From: Alphaproteobacteria bacterium
GTDB taxonomy: Bacteria > Pseudomonadota > Alphaproteobacteria > SHVW01
Assembly: GCA_016869645.1 (NCBI GenBank)
Contig: VGDO01000006.1
Coordinates: 1-64,000 of the forward strand
Length of the DNA stretch: 64,000 nucleotides
Direction: 5' to 3'
In this document: positions 1 through 9,620 of the stretch, in pieces
Numbering within the stretch: the first letter of the stretch is position 1
Layout: each line of letters begins with the position of its first letter
The notes under the pieces: generated by a model
What the model was told of the DNA's origin: nothing
Databases searched by the model: none
What the model saw: only the letters and a program-made list of their open reading frames with translations
Made by a program: the position numbers and the translations under genes

Positions 1-35
1 CAATTGCTTAGCTCGAAAATGGGGCAAAGTTCAGA

Positions 36-440
36 CTAGACAGGAATGAACTCATCCGGCGTCACGACGGGGATGGTCAGCCCGGAAAAGTCACGCGGAT
101 TGTGCGTGATCAGATGAGTCGCCCCGGCCGCCAGCGCCGCCGCGGCCTGTACCGCATCTTCGACGTCGTCCCAGCCGAGCGAAAGCGCTTGCAGCAGCAC
201 ATCGTGGTCGACCGCGGCGACCTGCACCAGATTCAATAAGTCTACGACGGCCGCTCGCGCCTTGCGGCGATTGAGGTGCCTGCTGAGAAGGTAATAGATC
301 TTCGTGATGCTATGGGCGGCCACCAGGGCCTTGGTCCGTTGTTTCTCGACTATGGTGAGCACGCGTGCGCTGGCGCGCCAGTGAAGTTCGCGCGCCGCGA
401 GCACGTCGATGACGACATTGGCTTCGAGAAATGGCCTCAC
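36..440 (-). CDS. PIN-domain toxin, VapC-like
   Basis: 134 aa ORF with acidic PIN-like pattern (EANVVIDVL, DDVEDAVQAAAA, GATHLITHNPRDF); 4-nt overlap with the upstream small ORF, as in TA operons. Confidence 0.8.
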   Translation of the reverse strand: MRPFLEANVVIDVLAARELHWRASARVLTIVEKQRTKALVAAHSITKIYYLLSRHLNRRKARAAVVDLLNLVQVAAVDHDVLLQALSLGWDDVEDAVQAAAALAAGATHLITHNPRDFSGLTIPVVTPDEFIPV

Positions 441-673
441 AAACGGTACTTCTGCCGCAGTGCGTGTCGATGTTCGCCGATTGAAATCGTGTCGGGCAGC
501 AATCCGACCAACCGTCGAACGCTCGGTGTCATGTCGGTATCCACGGCGTCCGGCAGGTCGGCGAGCATGCGTCCGACCAGGCGGGAGATGCTGGTCTTGT
601 GACGCTTGCTATACCGCTTCGCACGCGCGGCGGTCGACCTGTCGATCAGCAAGGTCAGCTTCGTGGATGCCAT
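437..673 (-). CDS. antitoxin of the PIN toxin (ribbon-helix-helix / DUF6364-like)
   Basis: Small ORF MASTKLTLLIDRSTAARAKRYSKRHKTSISRLV immediately upstream of and overlapping the toxin; the ORF track starts at TTG 700, the internal ATG at 673 is preferred. Confidence 0.65.
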   Translation of the reverse strand: MASTKLTLLIDRSTAARAKRYSKRHKTSISRLVGRMLADLPDAVDTDMTPSVRRLVGLLPDTISIGEHRHALRQKYRL

Positions 674-757
674 GGCATGTTTTTCTACGTATAGGCGCAA
701 ACGGTACTAAACGTATAAACAGGTGGCCGCAATGCCGACCCGGTGGCGGCGAGTCGA

Positions 758-3144
758 TCAATCCGCCGAACGAGCCGCTTCGATCGCTGCGAGTACACGG
801 CGAGGTGTGATCGGCGCCTGCATCACCTCGGCGCCCAAGAACCTGAGCGCATCGTTGACCGCGTTGGCGATCGCGCCCGGCGGGGCGATCGCGCCGCCTT
901 CGCCGATGCCCTTCTGGCCGAACTCGGTGTAGGGCGAGGGCGTCTCCATGTGGTCGATGCGCACGGCGGGAACTTCCGTTGCGCTTGGCAGGAGGTAGTC
1001 GGCGAAGGTCGATGCCAGCGGCTGGCCGCTCGCATCGAACGGCATTTCCTCGTAGAGCGCCGTGCCGATGCCCTGTGCCGTGCCGCCGAGGATCTGGCCG
1101 TCGACGATCATCGGGTTGATCAGCTTGCCGCCATCCTCGACGACGACGTAGTCGACGATCTCGACCCCGCCGGTCTCGGTGTCGACCAGCACCGCGACGG
1201 CGTGACAGGAATAGCTGAAGGTTCCGGTGTCGCGCTTCGCCTTGTAGCCGACCGTCGTCTCGAGCCCGCCCGGATCGACGCCGGCCGGCACGAGCTGCGG
1301 CTTGCGGTACCAGACATGGGCGACCTCGCCGAGCGTCATCTTGCGGTTGGTGCCCGGCGCCTCGACGAGGCCGTCGGCCAGGACCAGCGTGTCGGCCGGG
1401 ACTTCCATCAGCGTGGCCGCGAGATTGCGCACGCGCCGGCCGATCTCCCGGCATGCCGTGGCGACCGCGCCGCCGGACATGACGGCGCAGCGCGAGCCCC
1501 ACGTGCCGGTCGAATAGGGCGTGGTGGCCGTGTCGCCGTGGATCAGGCGCACATTGTCGGGATCGATGCCCAGCACCTCGTGGGCCACCTGGGCCATCGT
1601 CGTCTCCAAACCCTGGCCGTGCGAATGGGCGCCGATGCGCAGCTCGAGGATGCCGTCGGGCGACAGGCGCGCCACGCATGGCTCATGGCCGGGCACCATG
1701 GGAATGCCCCAGCCGGCATAGACCGAGGTGCCGTGCGCCGCCTGTTCGCAATAGATCGCCATGCCGACTCCGAGGCGCCGCCCGTCAGACTCGCCCTGGC
1801 TCTGGCGGCGACGCAGGCCAGGCAGTCCGATGGCATCGACCGCGCGCCGTACCGATTCCGGATAGTCGCCGCTGTCGAAATGCTTCTTCGTGATGTTGTC
1901 GAACGGCATCTCTTCCGGCTGGACGAGGTTCTTGAGGCGCACCTCGTGCGGCTCCAGCCCTGCTTCGCGCGCGACCAGATCGATCATCAGCTCGAGCGCC
2001 AGGCACACGCCCGACCGCGCCACGCCGCGATAGGGCAGGATCGGCGCCTTGTTGGTCGCGACGGAATAGGTGCGGCAGCGGTAGCGCTCCATCTTGTAGG
2101 GACCGGGCAGGATCGAGGAGACCTGCGCCGCCTCCAGGCAGGCCGAGAACGGATAGGACGAATAGGCGCCTGAATCGACGATCGCCTCGCAGTCGATGCC
2201 GAGCAGCCTGCCGTCGCGCTCGGCGTAGAGCGTGATGTCGTAGAGATGCTCGCGGCAATTGGCGCCGGCGACCAGCGCCTCGCGCCGGTCCTCGAGCCAG
2301 CGCACGGGCCGGTCGAGCCTGATCGCGAGCCAGGCGAGGCAGACCTCTTCAGGCAGCAGGATGCCCTTGTAGCCGAAGCCGCCGCCGACATCGGGCGCGA
2401 CCACGCGGATGCGGCCCTGGTCGATGCCGAGGCAATCCGACAGGCCGTTGCGATTGATGTGCGGCATCTGCGTCGCGCTGTACATGACGAGCTGGTCGAG
2501 CCGGCGGTCCCAATGACAGACCACGCCGCGGTTTTCGAGCGGCGCCATGTGCTGACGCGCGGTGCGGATGCGCCGCGTCACCTGGATCGGCGCTTGCGCC
2601 TTGGCCGTGGCGAGGTCGCCGTCCCACAGCGAGTCGAGCACGATGTTGTCGCCCCACTCCTCGTGCACCAGCGGCGCGCCGGGCGCCTTCGCCTGTTCCA
2701 TGTCGTGCACGGCCGGCAGATCGGCGAGATCGAGCTCGACCTGCTCGGCCAGATCCTCGGCCTCGGCGCGCGTCGCGCCGAGGCAGGCTGCGATCAGTTC
2801 GCCGGCCTGACGAACCTTGCCCTCGGCGAGGATCGGCTGCGCCGAGGCCTTGAAGCCCTTGAGCGCGGAGACCGAGCGGATCGGCTGCACGCCGACAAGG
2901 TCGGCCGCCGTGAACACGAGATGCTCGGCACCCCTGGGCTTGCCGATGGCGCGGATGCGGCCATGGGCGATCGGACTGCGCAGGAAGGCGACCTCGAGCA
3001 TGCCCGGCAGCGCGATGTCGGCCACGAACTGGCCACGGCCGCGCAGATAGCGATCGTCCTCCTTGCGCCGGAGACTGGCGCCGACGCCGCGCTTCTCGCG
3101 CCCTCCCCCCTTGTGGGGGAGGGCCGGGGTGGGGGATGCCACAG
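758..3144 (-). CDS. xanthine dehydrogenase family molybdopterin-binding subunit (CoxL-like); start uncertain
   Basis: Long ORF with molybdopterin-binding motifs (VAPDVGGGFGYKG, PYRGVARSG, GQGLETTMAQ, GIGEGGAIAPPGAIANAVNDAL). The N-terminus runs through a REP-like palindrome; GTG near 3144 is the best visible start. Confidence 0.85.
3101..3135. repeat. REP-like palindromic element
   Basis: ccctccccccttgtgggggagggccggggtggggg: C-tract/G-tract palindrome with TTGT loop, resembling the dispersed element common in alphaproteobacterial genomes; one copy seen here. Confidence 0.7.
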
Positions 3145-3165
3145 GCACGGAGGATTCCAAGGAGG

Positions 3166-4428
3166 TTATGCCGCCTCGGCCGTCGGCAGGATCGACGCGT
3201 CGGCATCGAAGCGCGTACCGTTGCGCAGGCAGAAGGCGGGCGTCAGCATCCGGTCGGCCGCGACCTTCGTCCCCTCGTTGTCGCTGAGCGTCCACCGCCC
3301 GCGCTCGTCGTTGAGCACGGAGATATCGGCGACGAGCCCCGGCTTCAGCGTGCCGATCTCGCCGGCCATGCCCAGCATCGCCGCCGGGTTCGACGTCACC
3401 ATGGGCACGATCTTTTCCAGCGAGACGCCGAGCGCCAAGAGCGACGTCATGGTGGACGCCAGCGAGAAGCGCGTGCGTCCGAAGAACATGTGGTCCTGGT
3501 CGGAATGGGTCTCGGGCGTGCCCGCATGGCGCGGCACGGCCGTGTTGTAGCCGTGCATGTCGGCGCCCAGCGTGTCCGGCACGATGCCCGCGTCGAGCGC
3601 GATGCGCGCCATCTTGAAGCTGAAATGGGAGCCGTGACCGACATCGGTCTTGAGGCCGCGCGCCAGCGCCTCTTTGACGATCGGATGGACCTGTCCGTTG
3701 CGGTCGACGAAGCCGCCGGGGTGGCGCGTGAACGGGTGCGCGAGGATGTCGCCCGGCTTGAGCAGGTCGACGACATCGGGCAGCACGCGGTCGGGATCGA
3801 CGCTGTTGCCGCCTTCCTTTGGCAGCGGCCAGAGCTGGCCGAAATGGATGTAGAGCGGCAGGTTCGCTTCGCGCGCGATCTCGGCCGACAGCTTGATCAC
3901 GTCCAGGCCCCAGCGCGCGAAGCCGCCGATCTCGGCATGCGCCTTGAAGCCCTTGACGATGTCGGCATTCTCGCGCGCCGCGCGCACGGTCGCCTTCACG
4001 TCGATGCAGTCGGGCTTGTAGAGGTTGGGGTAGTAGTGCCCCTCCATGCCGCCGACCAGATAAGCCGACAGAAAGGCAAAGACCCGGCTCTGCTTGGCAT
4101 TGACGACAAACTCACGGAAAGCCGGCAGCGTCATGCAGCTCGGCCCGCCCTGATCGATCAGAACGGGCACGCCCGACTGCACGCCGACCAGGTCGGCGTC
4201 GAGGCCGAACCGGCCGGTGACGTGCTGGAAGACGTGGGCATGGGTGTCGATCATGCCGGGCAGAACCAGCTTGCCGGAAACGTCGAGCACCTCCTTGGCG
4301 ACAGAAGGCGTGATGGACGGCGCAACGGCGGCGATGCGGCCATCGGCGACGGCGACGTCATGGCGGCCGTCGATGCCCTGGGTCGGATCGATCACGCGGC
4401 CGCCGCGCAGGAGGAGGGTAGAAGGCAT
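3166..4428 (-). CDS. amidohydrolase/deacetylase family metallohydrolase (dihydroorotase-like)
   Basis: LLRGGRVIDPTQGIDGRHDVAVADGRIAAV, VLPGMIDTHAHVFQH, MVTSNPAAMLGM, GLVADISVLN. Confidence 0.85.
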   Translation of the reverse strand: MPSTLLLRGGRVIDPTQGIDGRHDVAVADGRIAAVAPSITPSVAKEVLDVSGKLVLPGMIDTHAHVFQHVTGRFGLDADLVGVQSGVPVLIDQGGPSCMTLPAFREFVVNAKQSRVFAFLSAYLVGGMEGHYYPNLYKPDCIDVKATVRAARENADIVKGFKAHAEIGGFARWGLDVIKLSAEIAREANLPLYIHFGQLWPLPKEGGNSVDPDRVLPDVVDLLKPGDILAHPFTRHPGGFVDRNGQVHPIVKEALARGLKTDVGHGSHFSFKMARIALDAGIVPDTLGADMHGYNTAVPRHAGTPETHSDQDHMFFGRTRFSLASTMTSLLALGVSLEKIVPMVTSNPAAMLGMAGEIGTLKPGLVADISVLNDERGRWTLSDNEGTKVAADRMLTPAFCLRNGTRFDADASILPTAEAA

Positions 4429-4465
4429 GGTGCGCGCTCAACTTCGGGTCCGGACAGCACAGGCA

Positions 4466-4480
4466 TTAACAGTATCTTAA
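4466..4480. promoter_or_regulatory. candidate CtrA box TTAA-N7-TTAA
   Basis: TTAAcagtatcTTAA, 78 bp upstream of the MASE1 kinase ATG and 38 bp upstream of the divergent amidohydrolase start. Confidence 0.5.
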
Positions 4481-4557
4481 GTTGCCTTCGCTCATTCTAC
4501 GCTGCGGGTCGGCCCACGTCGATCAACCGGGCCGCTGCTCGAGCTTGCAGAACTGAC

Positions 4558-6420
4558 ATGACCTTCTTGCCAGTGCCGGCGTGGATTGTTCGACTTTGGC
4601 CGAACTTCGCGCTCGACGCCCGATACGCCGCAACACTGGCGGTGCTCGTCGCCGCCTATGTCGGTTTTGCAAAGATCGGCTTTGCACTTGCGTTCGCGAC
4701 CAAGCAGGTGACGGCCGTCTGGCCGCCAGCGGGAATTGCGGTGGCTGCGTTCCTCCTGATGGGCGGTCGCGCCTGGCCCGGGGTGTGGCTGGGTGCCTTC
4801 ATCGGCAACGCCATGAGCGACGAGCCGATGCTGACCGCCGCCGGCATCGCCACGGGCAACACGCTCGGACCGCTGTTCGGCGCCGTGCTGCTGCGCCGGC
4901 TCGTCGCCTTCGACAATGGGCTGGCGCGCTTGCGCGATGTTCTGGGACTCGTCGGTCTGGGCGCTTGTCTTGCCATGTGCGTGACCGCGACCAATGGTGT
5001 CCTCAATCTCGCCGCGTCGGGCATCATCCCCTGGTCGGCTTTCGCCTCGGTGTGGTGGGTATGGTGGGCGGGCGATGCCATGGGCGTTCTTCTCGTCGCG
5101 CCGGTCGTGCTGACGTGGGCGAGCAAGCCCGCGGTGGCATGGCGCCGCATGAGGCTGGCCGAACTGACCGCGCTGCTGCTCGCGCTGCTGATCGCGGCGT
5201 CGTTCTCATTCACGATCAGCCTGCCGCTGGCTTATCCGGTGTTTCCGTTCATCATCTGGATGGCCTTGCGTTTCGAGCAGAGGGAGACCGCGTCGGCGAT
5301 CATCCTGGTCTCGGCCATCGCGATCTGGGGAACGATCCATGATCTCGGACCCTTCGCCAGCGGCTCGCTCGATCAACGGCTGATCCTCCTGACAACGTTC
5401 ATGGCCGTTCTGGCCGTGACGGGCCTGGTCCTCGGGGCGATCACCGCCGAGCGGAGACGCGCGGAAGAATCGCTCGAGCGTGCGCGTGACCAGCTCGAAG
5501 TGCATGTGCGGCACCGGACGGCGGAGCTGGCCGAGGCAAATGCCGGACTGGTCGCGGCAAACAGGGCTCTCTCTGTGCGAACTGCCGAGCTCGCCGGCAA
5601 GAACGATGAGGTCGAGGAGGCCCGACATCAAGCTGAGCAGGCGCGCATCGTGGCCGAATCCGCCAGTCAGGCCAAATCGGAATTTCTGACCAGGATGAGC
5701 CACGAGTTGCGCACGCCACTCAACGCGATCATGGGGTTCGCGCAGCTTTTTCAGCTCGGCCGTGGCGGCAAGCTGAGTGCGACGCAACAGGAGTTCAGCG
5801 ACCAGATCTGCAGCAGCGGCCAATACCTACTCCGGATCATCGATGAAATGCTGGACATGTCCGCCATCGAGGCGGGTCGGATGAAAATATCCGTCGCGCG
5901 TGTTTCCGCCGCAGGCGCGCTGGAATCCGTCCGTTCATCGATGGCGACAATCGCAGCCGACAAAGGCGTCGCTGTGACGGTCGAACCCATTCCGGCCTCG
6001 CTTCACGTGCGCGCCGACGAATTCCGGTTGCGCCAGATCCTCACCAATCTCCTGTCGAATGCAATCAAATACAACCGCCAAGGCGGCTCCGTCACGTTGG
6101 CGGCGCGGGCCATGACAGACGACAGCGCCCGTTTCTCCGTCGCCGATACCGGCAATGGCATCGATCCGGTGCATCACCCGTACATCTTCGAGCCATTCAA
6201 TCGCGCGGGTTCAGAATACTCGACCATCGAGGGAACCGGCCTCGGACTTTCGCTCGCCAAGCGGCTGGCCGAGCTGATGGAGGGTCGCATCGCCTTCGTC
6301 AGCACACCCAGCATGGGCAGCACGTTCTGGGTAGACCTGCCAGTCGATCCGGAGCATGAACCAGCGGTCGAAGGCGGCTCCGAAGCCGCGATTCGTCCGG
6401 TCGCGATGACGGGATCGTAG
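4558..6420 (+). CDS. MASE1-domain sensor histidine kinase
   Basis: Multi-TM MASE1 N-terminus (KQVTAVWPPAGIAVA, GVWLGAFIGN), coiled coil, H-box FLTRMSHELRTPLNAIMGF, N-box LLSNAIKY, G-box GTGLGLSLAKRL; internal ATG of a longer ORF. Confidence 0.9.
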   Translation: MTFLPVPAWIVRLWPNFALDARYAATLAVLVAAYVGFAKIGFALAFATKQVTAVWPPAGIAVAAFLLMGGRAWPGVWLGAFIGNAMSDEPMLTAAGIATGNTLGPLFGAVLLRRLVAFDNGLARLRDVLGLVGLGACLAMCVTATNGVLNLAASGIIPWSAFASVWWVWWAGDAMGVLLVAPVVLTWASKPAVAWRRMRLAELTALLLALLIAASFSFTISLPLAYPVFPFIIWMALRFEQRETASAIILVSAIAIWGTIHDLGPFASGSLDQRLILLTTFMAVLAVTGLVLGAITAERRRAEESLERARDQLEVHVRHRTAELAEANAGLVAANRALSVRTAELAGKNDEVEEARHQAEQARIVAESASQAKSEFLTRMSHELRTPLNAIMGFAQLFQLGRGGKLSATQQEFSDQICSSGQYLLRIIDEMLDMSAIEAGRMKISVARVSAAGALESVRSSMATIAADKGVAVTVEPIPASLHVRADEFRLRQILTNLLSNAIKYNRQGGSVTLAARAMTDDSARFSVADTGNGIDPVHHPYIFEPFNRAGSEYSTIEGTGLGLSLAKRLAELMEGRIAFVSTPSMGSTFWVDLPVDPEHEPAVEGGSEAAIRPVAMTGS

Positions 6421-6464
6421 CGGCGGTCGAAGCGCCGAGCCGGCCCCATGGCGCCTCCGGGCCG

Positions 6465-6656
6465 CTACCGGGTTGCCAATCGTGCATGTCGTGCGAGGGA
6501 GCTGTCCATCGTCACGTTGATCGCGTGGCGTTCGGCGGGTGCTGGAATGTTCGGCGCGACGGCGGCGATGCGGCCATCGGCGACCGCGACATCGAAGCGC
6601 CCGTCGAGGCCTTGGTCGATCACCGGCCCACGACGCAGGGGAAGATCGTAGGTCAT
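6465..6656 (-). pseudogene. N-terminal relic of a second amidohydrolase
   Basis: MTYDLPLRRGPVIDQGLDGRFDVAVADGRIAAVAPNIPAP aligns with MPSTLLLRGGRVIDPTQGIDGRHDVAVADGRIAAVAPSITPS of the 3166-4428 protein; then diverges and stops. Confidence 0.8.
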
Positions 6657-6767
6657 GGCGTTTCGCTCGTATGCGCGCAGCGGGCTAACAAGGGCCGCTG
6701 TCGCGGTTTCTATTGTGCTAACCTCCGTTCAGACAACAGATGGGACGCGGTCCTGCGACGAAACGCC

Positions 6768-7655
6768 ATGGCACTCACGGTCAGGCCGATCAATCCCAGG
6801 CGAAACGACTTCGTGGCCGAAGCCACGGGCGTGGACATCGCGGCGGGCGTTTCTGCGGCGACCGCCGCCGCGATCGAGGACGCCATGGACCGATATGCGG
6901 TCCTGATCTTTCCCGACCAGCGGATCGACGACGACCAGCAATACGCCTTTTCCACGCATTTCGGCCCGATGGAAACCGCCACCGGCGACATCGTGCAACG
7001 CGACGAGCGGCGGCTGTCGATGGACATCAACGACATTTCGAACCTCGACAAGCATGGCAATGTCCTGGCGCGCGACGACCGGAGCCGGCTGTTCGGTCTC
7101 GGCAACATGCTCTGGCACTCCGACAGCTCGTTCAAGGCGACACCAGCGAAGTTCTCGCTCCTGTCGGCCCGCGTCATCCCGCCGGACGGCGGCAACACCG
7201 AGTTCGCGGACATGCGGGCGGCGTGGGACGATCTCGATCCGAAGCTTCAAGCCGAATGCATGGGCCTCGTCTGCGAGCACAGCCAGCTCTACTCGCGCGG
7301 CATGCTCGGCTTTTTCGAGTTCACCGACGAGGAGCGCGCCAAATGGGCTCCGGTCCCGCAGCGCCTGGTGCGGCGCCATCCGCGCACCGGACGGCTCAAC
7401 CTTTATCTCGCGTCGCACGCGGGGACGATCCGCGGCTGGCCAGTGCCCGAAGCGCGCCTGTTCCTGAAGGATCTGACCGAACACGCGACGCAGCGCGAAT
7501 ACACCTACGCGCACCGCTGGCGGCCGTTCGATCTCGTGATGTGGGACAACCGTGTCGTCATGCATCGCGCCCGGCGCTACGACCACACCGCGCCGCGCGA
7601 CCTGCACCGCACCACCGTCGCCGACTGCGCGCCGACGCTCGATCAGCCGATCTGA
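6768..7655 (+). CDS. TauD/TfdA family dioxygenase
   Basis: Fe(II)/2OG motif LWHSDSSFKATP and distal VMHRARRYDHTAPRDLHRTTV. Confidence 0.9.
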   Translation: MALTVRPINPRRNDFVAEATGVDIAAGVSAATAAAIEDAMDRYAVLIFPDQRIDDDQQYAFSTHFGPMETATGDIVQRDERRLSMDINDISNLDKHGNVLARDDRSRLFGLGNMLWHSDSSFKATPAKFSLLSARVIPPDGGNTEFADMRAAWDDLDPKLQAECMGLVCEHSQLYSRGMLGFFEFTDEERAKWAPVPQRLVRRHPRTGRLNLYLASHAGTIRGWPVPEARLFLKDLTEHATQREYTYAHRWRPFDLVMWDNRVVMHRARRYDHTAPRDLHRTTVADCAPTLDQPI

Positions 7656-7665
7656 GCGCGAACTC

Positions 7666-9567
7666 TCAGCGCCGTGTCGAAATGATCGGCAGCACGACGT
7701 GTGACGGGTGCGTGCGGTCGAGCCTCACCGTGTTGGTCGCCACCCGCCACAGCCGGGCGCGGCCCTCAGGTTCGCCCGTATTCGGATTGACGTCGAAATG
7801 CGGGAAGTTGCTCGACGAGATGTCGAGCCGGATGCGGTGGCCGCGCGCGAACAGATTGCTGCTGGCGAAGGGCTCGATGGCGACGGTGTAGATTCGCCCC
7901 GGCTCCATCATGTCGGGCTGCTCCCACGAATCGCGGTAGCGCGCCCGGATGATGCCGTCCGTGATGTTCATGGCATAGCCGTTGGGCCAGTCCTTGCTCG
8001 GCGGATAGACGTCGATCAGCTTGGCGGTGAAGTCCGTGTCCGGGCAGTCGGACGAGATCCACAGCTTGACCGTGATCGGCCCGGTCACCTCGACGGGCTC
8101 GGCGAGCGGCGGCGTCTGGAACACCAGCACGTCGGGCCGCGCGGCGAGCGGCAGGTGCGGCGGCTTGCAGCCGAAGAAGCGCGCGCCCTCGACCTGGTCA
8201 TAGGCGCCGCCTTCCATGATCGGCTGCCCGGAGGTCATGGTGCCGCCGATCGACGGCACGGGGTCGCGCGGGTCGAACCGGTAGGCCAGGCCCGCGCCAT
8301 CGACCACCGGTGCCGCAGGCGACAGATTGCCGTCGGCGTGAAGATAATAGGGCGTGAACCGCGTGCCCGGCAGCGGCCAGTCGCTTTCGTCGCGCCATGT
8401 GCCGCCATGATCGAGGCGGCCATGCTCGATCTTGCGGCCCGAGCCGCCGCCCATGACGAAGATGCGCACGGGAGCGTCCCGCTCGGCGCCGTTGTCGATG
8501 CCGCGCAGCCAGCGGTCGAACCAGCGCAGGCGGAAATGCCGGAAGTCGGGTGCCAGCGCGCCGTCGAGCGTCGCATCGGGTCCGAAATCGACGTCGCCCG
8601 AGAAGGTTACGGACCGATCGCCGTGCGTCCACGGCCCCATCACGAGCTTGATCGGCGACGTCTTGTGCGTCTTGAGGCCGAGATAGTTCTCGGTCGCCGT
8701 GCGCACGTAGGCGTCGTACCAGCTCGACATGAGGATCACCGGCACATCGGCATAGCGTTCGTAGAATCCGGCCATGTAGATGCCGAGCTGCTGCCAATAG
8801 GGACCGAAATTGCCGTGGGTCCATTGCTCGAAGAGATAGCTTTCGTAGTCGGGCACCGGCGTGACCGCCGATGCGCCGGGCCGCCATGGCATGCGCGCGA
8901 ACCAGTCGTGGATCGAGTGCCGCGTCAGCGCGTGACGCGTCAGCGCGTCGCCGGTCGCCTCCGCCTGCGCCAGCGCCTGGCCATAGGCCCAGGTCGCCTG
9001 CTTGAGCTCGAAGGCGCCGCCTTGGCGGATGCCCGCGTGATAAGCGCTGGAAAATGCGCCGGAATCGATGACCTGGGCGGCCAGACCCGGCGGATCGAGG
9101 CAGCCGAGCGCGCCTTGCGTGTGCGCGCCATAGGACAGGCCCATGGTGCCGACTTTTCCGTTGCACCAGGGCTGAGCCATGATCCATTTCATGCAGTCCT
9201 GACCGTCCGCGGCGTCAGACAGATATTTGACGAACTGTCCCTCGGAGCCGTAGCGACCACGGCAGTCCTGGTAGACGACGACATAGCCCTGCGCGACGAA
9301 GAAGCGCGCGATGTCGGCACGGCTGGCGGGCTCGGGGCTGTCGGCGGTGCGCTCGGAGCGGCTGGTCGCGGCCTTGTTGTAGGGCGTGCGCTCGAGGATG
9401 ACCGGAAAAGTGCCGGTCAGCGCCTTGCCGCCGCGCGCCGGACGGTACACATCGGTCGCCAGCCGCACGCCGTCGCGCATGGCGACCATGACGTCGGATT
9501 CGATCAGCGTCTCGAGGGCAGGTGCTTCGTTCATGGCGGACCCGGGCTCGTTCGACGGGAGCGCCAT
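7666..9567 (-). CDS. CocE/NonD family hydrolase (X-Pro dipeptidyl-peptidase-like)
   Basis: MRDGVRLATDVYRPA, GYVVVYQDCRGRYGSEGQF, GTMGLSYGAHTQGA, C-terminal GHRIRLDISSSNFPHFDVNPNTG. Confidence 0.9.
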   Translation of the reverse strand: MALPSNEPGSAMNEAPALETLIESDVMVAMRDGVRLATDVYRPARGGKALTGTFPVILERTPYNKAATSRSERTADSPEPASRADIARFFVAQGYVVVYQDCRGRYGSEGQFVKYLSDAADGQDCMKWIMAQPWCNGKVGTMGLSYGAHTQGALGCLDPPGLAAQVIDSGAFSSAYHAGIRQGGAFELKQATWAYGQALAQAEATGDALTRHALTRHSIHDWFARMPWRPGASAVTPVPDYESYLFEQWTHGNFGPYWQQLGIYMAGFYERYADVPVILMSSWYDAYVRTATENYLGLKTHKTSPIKLVMGPWTHGDRSVTFSGDVDFGPDATLDGALAPDFRHFRLRWFDRWLRGIDNGAERDAPVRIFVMGGGSGRKIEHGRLDHGGTWRDESDWPLPGTRFTPYYLHADGNLSPAAPVVDGAGLAYRFDPRDPVPSIGGTMTSGQPIMEGGAYDQVEGARFFGCKPPHLPLAARPDVLVFQTPPLAEPVEVTGPITVKLWISSDCPDTDFTAKLIDVYPPSKDWPNGYAMNITDGIIRARYRDSWEQPDMMEPGRIYTVAIEPFASSNLFARGHRIRLDISSSNFPHFDVNPNTGEPEGRARLWRVATNTVRLDRTHPSHVVLPIISTRR

Positions 9568-9620
9568 CCTAGCCCGGGTTGCGCCGACCTTCGAACTGTC
9601 AAACGATGGTGTCGGGTTTC

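Noticed and set aside
609-3550. Long antisense and shifted-frame ORFs (609-1679 minus, 743-2173 plus, 2246-3550 plus, and similar throughout)
   Set aside because: Arg/Ala/Pro-rich translations without motifs, mirrored on well-supported CDSs; typical high-GC shadow ORFs
3136-4557. 5' extension of the 1094-aa ORF ending at 6420
   Set aside because: Upstream part is antisense to the amidohydrolase and low-complexity; MASE1 homology begins at ATG 4558
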